Below are positions 41,202 to 49,299 of a stretch of 64,000 nucleotides of DNA, in pieces (position 1 is the first letter of the stretch; each line of letters begins with the position of its first letter). The position numbers were made by a program, and so were the translations under genes. The stretch comes from Bradyrhizobium embrapense (lineage in GTDB: Bacteria > Pseudomonadota > Alphaproteobacteria > Rhizobiales > Xanthobacteraceae). The DNA is taken from assembly GCF_001189235.2 (NCBI RefSeq), contig NZ_LFIP02000005.1, positions 434,001-498,000 of the forward strand, in the 5' to 3' direction. The notes under the pieces were generated by a model. It saw only the letters and a list, made by a program, of their open reading frames with translations. It searched no databases and was not told where the DNA came from.

Positions 41202-41873
41202 CTACAAGCTCGCATCCGTTGCCCGGTCTTCCTTATCTGGACCGCGCATGACGATCTTCAATGCATCATCAGTCAACGGCCGCTGTAATGCCTTCGCTTC
41301 ATCCCACGGCGCCCGCATCCAGACGTCACGTTCTTCGTCGGTAGTCAGGATGACCGGCGTCGCTTTGGGATGGATCGGTTCGACGACGGCGTTCGGCGCC
41401 GTCGTCAAGAAGCCGTAGACGTTGTGAGGCCCGGCGATCGGCTTCGACTTCGTGCCGCGGTCGCCCTTGAACACGGTCCAGATGCCGGCAAACGCCGTTA
41501 GCGGCCGGTCGTCGTTCAACGCGAACCAAACGACGTCCTTTTTCTTCGTCTCGGGGTTCGGCTCTGGCGCGTATTCGGCGAAGCTATTGAAGGGCACAAG
41601 GCAACGGTTTTCCGGCTTCAGCCAGCCGCGCCAGTGCGCGGACGTCGTGTTTCGGATGTTGGTCACCGGCGGCCCGCTGGTCCGCGGCGGTGGCGGCATG
41701 CCCCAGCGCATCAACGTGAGTTCGGTCCCGGCGTCGGTGTTGCGAACAACGGCCGCTGGGTAGTCCGGGAATACGCCCGGCATCGCCGCGAGGTTGCCGA
41801 CGTAGCGATTGACAACGCGGAACAGGTTGATGATCGCGGCTTGGTTGGTCGTGATGGAGTAGAGATTGCACAT
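41202..41873 (-). CDS. SRAP family protein (YedK/HMCES-like), abasic-site DNA-protein crosslinker
   Basis: 223 residues of the SOS response-associated peptidase family. Homologues shield abasic sites in single-stranded DNA by a thiazolidine bond to Cys2. Catalytic residues are visible: Cys2 in MCNLYSITTN, Asn in PVTNIRNTTSAHW (about residues 69-81), Glu in FNSFAEYAPE (about 95-104) and His in PIHPKATPVILTTDEE. The family's RWGM block is also present (LMRWGMPPP). It lies in the second island with the DNA ligase pair, which suggests a small DNA-repair cargo set. It reads in the same direction as the broken gene upstream. Confidence 0.93.
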   Translation of the reverse strand: MCNLYSITTNQAAIINLFRVVNRYVGNLAAMPGVFPDYPAAVVRNTDAGTELTLMRWGMPPPPRTSGPPVTNIRNTTSAHWRGWLKPENRCLVPFNSFAEYAPEPNPETKKKDVVWFALNDDRPLTAFAGIWTVFKGDRGTKSKPIAGPHNVYGFLTTAPNAVVEPIHPKATPVILTTDEERDVWMRAPWDEAKALQRPLTDDALKIVMRGPDKEDRATDASL

Positions 41874-41892
41874 TGAACTTCACGGCTGTCGT

Positions 41893-42637
41893 CAAATCGG
41901 CGACAATTAGGTGGACGGCTGCCAGCGCGCCAAGCACGCTACCTCTGTTACAAGTCTCCGCTAGCCGTTTAGCGCGGCCCGGATGAATGAGATTTCGAAA
42001 ATTCTGCGCTAGCCGCGCCTGAGTTACCGTGTTCGGCTTGATCAGATTTCGAATTTCAGCGGCCGTGATGTAGTCTTCCAAAAACCATTCATCTGGCGAT
42101 GCTTTGATGTTTTTGCGCATCTTCGGAATTGGAGGTGATGCCTACATCCAGGATGTTCCACAACAATAGTGCCTCCATGGCAGACCCGCTAAGAACGGTC
42201 GCGGCTTTGAAATCATTGCGATGCAATGCATTGGTTGCGCTATCGATGTCTAGACGAATGCTGTCTGCCAGTTGCCGATCCGAAATGAAGCTAAGTGCCG
42301 TTGTTTGCGGCGACGGAGTTTGATCCGGGCATTTCGATAGGGCTTCGCGAACGAGATACACGGGACTTTTGCCTTCGTGAGTTCGGGGCGGATCATCACC
42401 TCCACGATGGTTCCAGCGATCAATGGCCGCCTGCATTGCCTCCAAGCCGAAAACATAACTCGCATACTCGTCCCCGCTCATTGTGAGCAATTCGATTGGA
42501 AGGTCGTCGGCGAGATCAATGATGGCACCTAGAACAGGGCTGTCGGCTGAATACACGGACATATTGGGGTTGGATTTGGCTGTCGGATAAATTCTGTCAA
42601 TGAATGAAACGATCTGCGATGGAACTACCTTCGTCAT
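41893..42637 (-). pseudogene. Frameshifted gene, unknown conserved protein
   Basis: The first frame runs from the ATG at 42637 (MTKVVPSQIVSFIDRIYP) to a stop at 42089-42091, ending SAMEALLLWNILDVGITSNS plus a short divergent tail. The next frame (42120 leftwards) continues with a natural-looking partner segment: FLEDYITAAEIRNLIKP, ARLAQNFRNLIHPGRAKRLA, GALAAVHLIVADL. The switch point is the run GCGCAAAAAC; removing one A restores one frame. The continuation has no stop before 41584 and runs into the SRAP gene, so its 3' end is also damaged. The RNLIHPGR block resembles helical HEPN/DUF4145-like proteins, but this is weak. Confidence 0.6.
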
Positions 42638-42840
42638 TAAATCAATCCCATTTATTTTGGCTTCTGTGCGACAAATACTTAACGCTCTTCCGGCCACCAA
42701 GTGGACCGCGGATCGTCTGTTGAAATCTTGGTCGCACGCGGCGCGATCAGATGGCTGCGCTGAAACAGATACCCGCCCGGCCTGCAACCGGCATGCTCTT
42801 GGCTTCCGTTTTCCCTTCAAACTCCGCCAGCCTCCACGAA

Positions 42841-42861
42841 TTGTTGGTATCGCCGTTGGTA
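42841..42861. repeat. Integrase arm-like direct repeat, right copy at island edge
   Basis: TTGTTGGTATCGCCGTTGGT, followed by A, matches 36685-36705 at 20 of 21 positions in the same orientation. DUF488 coding sequence resumes directly after it at 42863, so it marks the right junction of the second island. Confidence 0.65.
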
Positions 42862-42862
42862 G

Positions 42863-43363
42863 GAATTCGTCGGCCTCCTTACCGCGGCCAGGATCGAGCG
42901 AGTCGTCGACGTCCGAACGGTACCGCGGTCCCGCACCAATCCGCAGTTCAACAAGGATACGCTCCCCACATCGCTTGAGGCCGCGGGCATTTCCTATGAG
43001 CATCTGGCGGATCTCGGCGGGCTACGCGGCAGGGCGCGAGGAGTGCCGCCTGCGGTCAACGGCCTCTGGAGTAACGAGAGCTTTCATAACTACGCGGACT
43101 ACGCCCTGTCGGCGCAGTTTCATGCCGCCCTGCAACAGCTGCGCGACGAAGGGCACCGGCAACGCTGCGCGATCATGTGCTCGGAAGCCGTTTGGTGGCG
43201 CTGCCACCGCCGCATCGTCGCCGATTATCTCATCGCCTCCCGCGAGACCGTCGTGCACATCATGGGGAAGGGGCGACTGGAGCCCGCCCGCCTTGCCGAA
43301 AGCGCCGTGATCCAGAGCGACCGAACGGTGGTGTATCCGGGCACGGAGCAATTGGATTTATGA
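42863..43363 (+). pseudogene. DUF488 family protein, N-terminally truncated
   Basis: 167 codons in one frame from 42863 to the stop at 43361-43363. Conserved DUF488 blocks are ERVVDVRTVPRSRTNPQFN, AGISYEHLADLGGLRGRARG, PAVNGLWSNESFHNYADYAL and MCSEAVWWRCHRRIVADYLI. The family's N-terminal strand (the FYTIGHST-type motif, roughly 20 residues) is missing. An in-frame TAG at 42860-42862 sits inside the arm-like repeat, so the gene was cut by the island junction. Translation could restart at an internal ATG or GTG, giving a shorter protein. The function of DUF488 proteins is unsettled. Confidence 0.8.
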
Positions 43364-43401
43364 TGGCGGCGCCGCTTGCGCTGCTGCATCGCCCGCAGGC
43401 C

Positions 43402-44559
43402 TCACTCCACGCTGCGTTTCCAATATCCGGTGCCGAGCTTGCCGGTGATCACCGCGATGCTGTCGTGTACTTCGTAGGAGCCGGCATCATGATAATTCCG
43501 CAGTCCCCTCAGCGCGTGCAGTGTCCAGCGGCCGTTGGCGAAGCTGACGGTGCCTTCGTGCGATTGTGCCGAGCGGAACGGCTCGGCGTGGAATTTGTAG
43601 GTGCCGTCGGCCAGGATCTGCCAGATCCAGCGCGACTGGCCGCGGCCGCTGGCCACCATGATCTCCCAGGTGCCGACCAACGCGGGATCGATGGCGCCGG
43701 TCGAAGCCACGGGCGCTGTCGACAATGCGGGAGCTGCGGCCACCGGCGCTGCGTTCGCCTGTTTCGCCGCCTCGGCCGGCGGCGCGCCCGCCAGATAGAT
43801 CGCCTTGCGCGACAGCGAGCCGTAGACGAAGGGCTGCTGCTCATTGCGCGTTGCCTCCATCACGTCGTCGCGGACGTTGCGGAACATGAAGGTGACCTCG
43901 ACGCCCGGCGACTCGATGTTGCGGAGCAGCGCCGCGGCGAACGGGCTGTTGCGGCCGTCGCCGTCGAGCGCGGTGGTGCCGTCGCGCGCGGCGTAGGCGA
44001 CCAGCACGTTGCCGACCGGCTCGATGCGGCCGAGCCCGTTGCTCGCGGCGGCGCGGGTCGCGAGCGAGCGGCTCATCTTCGCCGCGAACGGATTGTTGCG
44101 GCAGGCATCGAGGATGACGAGGCCGAGGCTTCCGGTGCTGGAGACCTGCAGCATCACGCTCTGCAGGCTGATCGCTTCATTGGCGGCATCGGTGTCACGC
44201 TTCAGCTCGGCATCGACGGGGATCAGCCAGTTGTCGCCGTTGATCTCCATGCCGTGGCCGGCGAAATACACCGCGGCCATGTCGGCGCCGGCGGCGTTGC
44301 GTCCGAACGCGATCAGGCCGCGCCGCATCTCGTCGAAGCTGCCATTGGTGATGAGGGTGACGGCGAAGCCGAGGCGCTTCAGCGCCGCGGCGATATCGCC
44401 GGCATCGTTCGGCGGATTTGATAGCGCCGGCACGCTTCTGTAGGCGCCGTTGCCGATCACCAGCGCCACCCGCCTGCCGTCGGCCGCGGCCGGCACCGGG
44501 GCGAGGCCCGCGAGTGCCGCGGCGATGGCCAGTCCCGAAACAAACGCGCGGCGGTTCAT
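43402..44559 (-). CDS. Exported caspase-like (peptidase C14) protein
   Basis: A 385-residue protein with an Arg-Arg-containing export signal (MNRRAFVSGLAIAAALAGLA, cleaved after AAA near residue 27). The caspase/metacaspase p20 fold is at about residues 28-260: RRVALVIGNGAYRSVPAL, catalytic His in AVYFAGHGMEI (about 103-113) and catalytic Cys in GLVILDACRNNPF (about 147-159). YAARDGTTALDGDGRNSPFA completes the pocket. A Pro/Ala linker leads to a C-terminal ~100-residue beta domain (LVGTWEIMVASGRGQSRWIW). Arg/Lys-specific proteolysis is typical of the family. The start at 44559 fits the signal; an ATG at 44589 is possible. Confidence 0.9.
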   Translation of the reverse strand: MNRRAFVSGLAIAAALAGLAPVPAAADGRRVALVIGNGAYRSVPALSNPPNDAGDIAAALKRLGFAVTLITNGSFDEMRRGLIAFGRNAAGADMAAVYFAGHGMEINGDNWLIPVDAELKRDTDAANEAISLQSVMLQVSSTGSLGLVILDACRNNPFAAKMSRSLATRAAASNGLGRIEPVGNVLVAYAARDGTTALDGDGRNSPFAAALLRNIESPGVEVTFMFRNVRDDVMEATRNEQQPFVYGSLSRKAIYLAGAPPAEAAKQANAAPVAAAPALSTAPVASTGAIDPALVGTWEIMVASGRGQSRWIWQILADGTYKFHAEPFRSAQSHEGTVSFANGRWTLHALRGLRNYHDAGSYEVHDSIAVITGKLGTGYWKRSVE

Positions 44560-44633
44560 ACTGGACCCGATCGGAGGTGACTGGTCCACGGTAGCGCAGC
44601 CGGCGCGAGGCGGCCATCGAAATGGCGGTGCGA

Positions 44634-45518
44634 TCAGGCTGCCTGCTTCGGCGTCCAGACGCCGGCCGGCACCGGCTCGGCCGGCAACAGACCGGCGCCA
44701 GCGGCACCCGCGATCGACATCGTGATCTCGTGGATGTCCTGCACCGACCGCTGCATCGAGAAGCGCGGATAGAGCTCGGTCATGGTAGTGGCGGTCGCCG
44801 CCTGCGCCGTCGCGGGATCGGCCAGCAGCGCCTCGACGGCGGCGGCGACGCTGGTCGTGTCCTGGCCGAAGCTGTAGCGGCTAAGATGCGGCATCTCCGC
44901 GGCCGTGAAGCGGTTGGCGTCGAACACCGGCACGGTGCCGGCGCCGAGCGCGAAGAACACCCGGTCGTGCACCGACAGGTCGATACTGGGATTGAGCGAG
45001 ACCGCGGCGAGATAGCTGCCGAGGCCTTCGCGCATCGCGTCGAAAGTCATCGCGCCGAGCACGCGGGCCGGACGTCCACTGACGTCGAGATCGCTCCAGC
45101 CACCGCCGATGAAATCGACCGGATAGTCGGCCAGCACCGCGCCGACCTCGCGGGTGCGTACGCCTCTGGTGTAGTTGTCGAGCCGCGTCAGGATCACGTT
45201 GAACAGGTCGCCGCCCGGCTTCAGATAGACGAGATGCTGCTCGGCGACATCGACGATGATCTCTGGAAACGCGCCGCAGGTCTTGCCGCGGGCCTCGGCG
45301 ATCGCGTCGAACAGCAGCGCGAACAGTTTTGGCGGCATCGTCTTGCGCCAGCCACGCTCGAGCGCCAGCGGATTCCAGCCGGACTTGGCGAAGATCAGCC
45401 GGCCGTTGCGCTGCTCCGGCGGCGGGCCGCCGAAGAAGCCGGGATCGGGGATGCCCATATGGGTGGCGAACACGCTGCCGTTGCATCCCGAGCGAGCGCA
45501 TGCCGGGGTGCGGACCAC
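44634..45518 (-). pseudogene. CgeB-like glycosyltransferase, N-terminally truncated remnant
   Basis: 294 codons from a GTG at 45518. It resembles the C-terminal nucleotide-sugar-binding half of CgeB/GT-B glycosyltransferases: LDNYTRGVRTREVGAVLADY, VDFIGGGWSDLD, SLNPSIDLSVHDRVFFALGA (the donor-site region), and GTVPVFDANRFTAAEMPHL. The N-terminal Rossmann domain is absent. A stop codon lies just upstream in frame (45522-45524), and unrelated UDP-galactopyranose mutase sequence begins at 45529 on the other strand. The junction shows that this copy is a rearrangement remnant. A short protein could still be made. Confidence 0.6.
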
Positions 45519-45528
45519 GATCTAATGC

Positions 45529-45810
45529 GAATACTCCCGCTTCGCCGGCCGCGCCGACGAGCCGTATTATCCGATCAACACGGCCGCCGACCGCGCCATG
45601 CTGGCGTCCTATCATGCCATGACGGCATCGCGTCCGAACGTGATCTTCGGCGGCCGGCTCGGCTCCTACAAATATCTCGACATGCACCAGGCGATCGGCG
45701 CCGCGCTGAAGACCTTCGAGCACGAGGTCGAGCCGTTCTTCGCGCGCGGAGACATGCGCCCCGGTAGCACCGCCGCGCGCCGCGACGCCTTGTCGGCTCT
45801 GCCGGCGTGA
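45529..45810 (+). pseudogene. glf: UDP-galactopyranose mutase, C-terminal fragment
   Basis: 93 codons matching the C-terminus of UDP-galactopyranose mutase, the flavoenzyme converting UDP-galactopyranose to UDP-galactofuranose. EYSRFAGRADEPYYPINTAA opens the fragment, and FGGRLGSYKYLDMHQAIGAA is the strongly conserved FAD-proximal end. The FAD-binding N-terminus and most of the enzyme are missing, and there is no start codon at the left edge. Together with the adjacent glycosyltransferase remnant it records loss of a polysaccharide locus. Confidence 0.8.
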
Positions 45811-45875
45811 TCTAATCCTGCCGGCGCGGGCAGCGAACCACACAACAATCGCCCGCGGTCCCCGGTGAGGAAACA

Positions 45876-47147
45876 ATGCGAAAGATCGCCATTGCCACGG
45901 CAGCCGCCGCCATATGTCTTGCCTTCAACGTCGCTCATGCGGCGCCGCCGCTGCCGGAAGCTTCGGCGCACCAGGCCGGTTTCTCGGAGCAGGGGCTGAC
46001 TCGGCTCGACGACTTCTTCGCGCGCGAGATCGCGGCCAAGCGCGTGCCCGGCGCCGTGGTGGCGATCGCGCGGGACGGCAAGCTCGTGCACTACAAGGCC
46101 TATGGTCAGCTCGACCCGGTCAAGGGCACGCCGATGCCGATCGATGCGGTGTTCGCGCTGGCGTCGATGACCAAGCCGATGGCGGCGGTCGCGGGGCTGA
46201 CGCTGATGGAGCAGGGCCGCTTCCCGCTGCAGGCCAAGGTCGCCGAGTTCTATCCGGGGTTTGCCGACATGAAGGTCGGCGTGCAGCAGGCTGACGGCTC
46301 GCTGACGATGGAGCCGCAGGCCCGGCCGATCTTCATCCACGATCTCTATCGCCACACCTCCGGCCTGATGTATGGCGGCCGGCCCGACAGCTCGAGCGCA
46401 CTGGCGCGGCTCTATCCCGACGGCACGGCGCCGGCGGTCGAAGGCGACACGGCGGCCTTCATCGACCGCATCACCAAGCTGCCGCTGGTGCATCAGCCCG
46501 GCACCGAGTTCGAATACGGCTTCTCGATCGACGTGCTCGGCGCGGTTGTCGAGAAGGTGTCCGGCCAGCGGCTCGGCGACTATCTCTCGGCCAATGTATG
46601 GAAGCCGCTGGGCATGAAGGAAGCAACGTTCCATCCGGCCGACGCGCAGCGCGCGCGCCTGGCGCGTCCGTTCCCCAACGATCCGCTCACCGGCAAGCCG
46701 CAAGCCATCAAGCTGCTCGACACGCCGACCAAATTCGATTGCGGCGGCGCCTGCTCGTTCGCAACCGTCGGCGACTATGTCCGCTTCGGACAGATGCTGC
46801 TCAATGGCGGCGAGCTCGACGGCAAGCGCATCCTTAGCCCTCAGACCGTGCACCTCATGACGTCGAACCATCTCGGGCCCGAGATCAAGAACAACGTCGC
46901 CGCGGTCGAGCCACATCGCGGCGGGTTCGGTTTTGGGCTCGCGGTCGCGGTGCGGACCAGCGAAGGACTGGCGTCGGTGCCGGGCAATCCCGGCGAGTTC
47001 ACCTGGAACGGCGCCTATGGCACGCAGTTCTTCTGCGATCCGAAGGAGCGCCTCGTCGTGGTGGTCGGAACCGCAGCGCCCGGCGAGCTGCGCAAATATT
47101 ATCGCGAGAATGTGCAGGACATCGTCTACGGCGCGATGGTGAAGTGA
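45876..47147 (+). CDS. Exported serine hydrolase, class C beta-lactamase-like
   Basis: A 423-residue periplasmic protein with signal peptide MRKIAIATAAAAICLAFNVA (cleaved at AHA-A near residue 23). The serine hydrolase fold has the nucleophile motif SMTKP (SxxK, about residues 105-109), the second motif EYGFSID (Y-x-[NS] position, about 211-217) and a C-terminal FTWNGAYGTQFFCDP strand in place of KTG. Such EstB / AmpC-like proteins are mostly esterases or D-aminopeptidases rather than true beta-lactamases. An AGGAA sequence lies before the ATG. It reads away from the glf fragment and is probably monocistronic. Confidence 0.88.
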   Translation: MRKIAIATAAAAICLAFNVAHAAPPLPEASAHQAGFSEQGLTRLDDFFAREIAAKRVPGAVVAIARDGKLVHYKAYGQLDPVKGTPMPIDAVFALASMTKPMAAVAGLTLMEQGRFPLQAKVAEFYPGFADMKVGVQQADGSLTMEPQARPIFIHDLYRHTSGLMYGGRPDSSSALARLYPDGTAPAVEGDTAAFIDRITKLPLVHQPGTEFEYGFSIDVLGAVVEKVSGQRLGDYLSANVWKPLGMKEATFHPADAQRARLARPFPNDPLTGKPQAIKLLDTPTKFDCGGACSFATVGDYVRFGQMLLNGGELDGKRILSPQTVHLMTSNHLGPEIKNNVAAVEPHRGGFGFGLAVAVRTSEGLASVPGNPGEFTWNGAYGTQFFCDPKERLVVVVGTAAPGELRKYYRENVQDIVYGAMVK

Positions 47148-47188
47148 GCCGCATCGCTGCGGCGCCGGTCATCGCATCTGGCGGACAG

Positions 47189-47225
47189 CAAAAAAGGCCC
47201 ATGGCTCAAGCCGGGCGATGGGCCT
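47189..47225 (-). terminator. Intrinsic terminator of the small exported-protein gene
   Basis: GGCCCAT (47195-47201) pairs with ATGGGCC (47217-47223). On the minus strand the stem ends in TTTTTT. It lies just past the stop of the leftward gene at 47241. Confidence 0.85.
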
Positions 47226-47240
47226 TCAAATTTGCGCGGG

Positions 47241-47531
47241 CTACCACTGCCGATAGACACCGGTCAGCGTGCCGTTGTTGTTCCCTTCTGGACCGACGTC
47301 ACCCTGGGTCGAGCTCGGTGCCGGATGGTTGGCGCCGTTCATCGGGCCGTAGCCATACCAGCCCGGTTCCGCCGGTTGGTACATCACGTACGGCTGGGCC
47401 CCGTAGCGCGGGCCACCGTAATATCGCGTGCCGGGACTCCCATACGGATAGTAGCCCTGCGCGAACGCGCCTGCGGTCGTTGCAATCAGGGACACTGCCG
47501 CAAGGGTCAGTATCTTGGTGTTCCGTTGCAT
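47241..47531 (-). CDS. Small exported Tyr/Gly/Pro-rich protein
   Basis: 96 residues. The signal peptide MQRNTKILTLAAVSLIATTA is cleaved after AFA near residue 25. The mature part is rich in Tyr, Gly and Pro (YYPYGSPGTRYYGGPRYGAQ), ending in GNNNGTLTGVYRQW. Low-complexity Tyr/Gly sequence suggests an extended surface or periplasmic peptide. The start at 47531 drops ten unlikely leading residues. It has its own terminator at 47189-47225. The function is unknown. Confidence 0.75.
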   Translation of the reverse strand: MQRNTKILTLAAVSLIATTAGAFAQGYYPYGSPGTRYYGGPRYGAQPYVMYQPAEPGWYGYGPMNGANHPAPSSTQGDVGPEGNNNGTLTGVYRQW

Positions 47532-47982
47532 GCGTACACTCCTTGCTGGTGTCGCGACCAACGACCGCCGCGGACCAGCGTTCCTGATGGGCCATGCAAC
47601 GCACGAAGGCGAAGCTGCGCAGAGCTGGGATCAGGATCTGGTGAGGTGGGCTTGCGGCCGCATAGACCGGCGCCGTCGTTCTGCCCGGTCGAATTCATCC
47701 AGCGCCGAGCCGCTATGCGTTTCCGGCTATAACGCCCCGGCCGCGCCCGCAGTGCTTCGACAGGCCGGGCGTTTCGTAAAAGGAAGCCCGCCGACCGGGC
47801 GGGCAAGGTCTCAGGGAGGAAAACGCTCTGACAAGGGAGCGTATCGCCAGTTTCCCCGATTCGATGACGGCTGCGAAGATCGTATAACTACTGTCATCAG
47901 GGCCGGCATTATGCGAATGCTGCTGAGCCGCGGCCGGCCGGCAAGGCGCAATGACAAGGCGCGAATATAACAGGGGAAGTTC
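47532..47982. other. Intergenic region between divergent genes
   Basis: 451 bases with no convincing gene. An open frame across 47515-47970 has no ribosome site and Arg-rich shadow-like composition. It should hold promoters for the leftward Tyr-rich protein and the rightward dehydrogenase. I see no clear operator or repeat. Confidence 0.4.
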
Positions 47983-49284
47983 ATGAGCACGTCTGGAGTT
48001 TTTGCCCGTGTCGTCGCGGCGATCGGGGCCGGCGCCGTGGCGTGGCGGCGGATGCAGGGCGCACAGCCGGCGCCCGCCTGGGGCAGCGCGCCGCAGATTC
48101 CGGTCGCGAAATCGCAGGGCGCGATCCCGACGCTGAAGATGCCGACGGCGCGCGGCTGGGACAAGGGTCAGCTTCCGACCGCAGCACCAGGGCTCAAGGT
48201 TAACGCCTTTGCCGCCGGGCTCGATCATCCGCGCTGGATCAACGTGCTGCCGAACGGCGATGTGCTGATCGCGGAGGCGACGCAGATCGCCGGCACGCCG
48301 CGCAGTGTGTTCCACTATGCGATGCAGGCCACGATGCGCCGCGCCGCCGCGCTCGGCGTCAGCGCCAACCGCATCACGCTGCTGCGCGACCGCGATCGCG
48401 ACGGCGTCGCCGAAAGCCGTGGGGCGTTCATGGAAGGGCTGCGCCAGCCGTTCGGCATGGCGCTGATCGGCGACACCTTCTATGTCGGCAACACCGACGG
48501 CGTGGTCGCGTTTCCCTACACCGCGGGTGCCGACCGCATCACGGCGGAGGGACGCAAGCTCGTCGCCTTCAAACCCGACGGACACTGGACGCGCAGCCTG
48601 CTGCCGAGCGCCGACGGCAAGAAGCTCTATGCCGGCGTCGGCTCGCTCAGCAACATCGCCGAGAACGGCATGGAGGTCGAGCAAGGCCGTGCCGCAATCT
48701 ACGAGCTCGATCTCGCAGCCGGCACCAGCCGCATCTTCGCCGGCGGCCTGCGCAATCCGGTCGGGCTCGCATGGGAGCCGACCACCAATGTGCTGTGGAC
48801 CGTGGTCAACGAGCGCGACGGCATCGGCGACGAGACGCCGCCGGACTATCTCACTTCGGTGCGCGACGGCGGCTTCTACGGCTGGCCCTATTGCTACTGG
48901 GGCCAGACGGTGGACGATCGCGTGCCGCAGGATCCGGCGATGGTCGCCAAGGCGATCCAGCCGGACTACGCGCTCGGCGGCCACACTGCGTCGCTCGGCC
49001 TGTGCTGGATGCCCGCGGGCACGCTGCCGGGTTTCCCCGACGGCATGGTGATCGGCCAGCACGGCTCGTGGAATCGCTCGACGCTGTCAGGCTACAAGGT
49101 GGTGTTCGTGCCGTTCACGAACGGCCGCCCCTCGGGGCCGGCGCGCGACATCCTGTCGGGCTTTCTTGCGCCCGACGAGAAGGTGTCCTACGGCCGCCCG
49201 GTCGGCGTCGCGCTCGGGCCCGACGGTTCGCTGCTGGTCGCCGACGATGTCGGCAACGTGATCTGGCGCGTCACGGGAGCGTAG
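47983..49284 (+). CDS. Sorbosone dehydrogenase-like PQQ-type beta-propeller protein
   Basis: A 433-residue protein with a short N-terminal hydrophobic anchor (VFARVVAAIGAGAVAW). The propeller is of the GDH/sorbosone dehydrogenase family: FAAGLDHPRWINVLPNGDVL (about residues 72-91), GLRQPFGMALIGDTFYVGNT (about 150-169), the catalytic-region SLSNIAENGMEVEQGRAAIY, GLRNPVGLAWEP and a closing GVALGPDGSLLVADDVGNVI. Homologues oxidise sugars or aldoses with PQQ in the periplasm. Substrate and cofactor use here are inferred. It converges with the epoxide-hydrolase-like gene, 15 bases apart. Confidence 0.9.
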   Translation: MSTSGVFARVVAAIGAGAVAWRRMQGAQPAPAWGSAPQIPVAKSQGAIPTLKMPTARGWDKGQLPTAAPGLKVNAFAAGLDHPRWINVLPNGDVLIAEATQIAGTPRSVFHYAMQATMRRAAALGVSANRITLLRDRDRDGVAESRGAFMEGLRQPFGMALIGDTFYVGNTDGVVAFPYTAGADRITAEGRKLVAFKPDGHWTRSLLPSADGKKLYAGVGSLSNIAENGMEVEQGRAAIYELDLAAGTSRIFAGGLRNPVGLAWEPTTNVLWTVVNERDGIGDETPPDYLTSVRDGGFYGWPYCYWGQTVDDRVPQDPAMVAKAIQPDYALGGHTASLGLCWMPAGTLPGFPDGMVIGQHGSWNRSTLSGYKVVFVPFTNGRPSGPARDILSGFLAPDEKVSYGRPVGVALGPDGSLLVADDVGNVIWRVTGA

Positions 49285-49299
49285 TGGCGCGGGCTGACC

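Noticed and set aside
42638..43003. N-terminal extension of the split unknown gene back to 43003
   Set aside because: The extension is antisense to conserved DUF488 coding sequence; the natural start is the ATG at 42637.
45666..46916. 416-codon minus-strand frame opposite the serine hydrolase
   Set aside because: Shadow frame; the plus strand has a signal peptide and catalytic motifs, the minus frame has none.
47515..47970. 151-codon plus-strand frame in the gap before the sorbosone dehydrogenase-like gene
   Set aside because: Arg/Ala-rich composition, no ribosome site, and it overlaps the start of the leftward gene; treated as non-coding.
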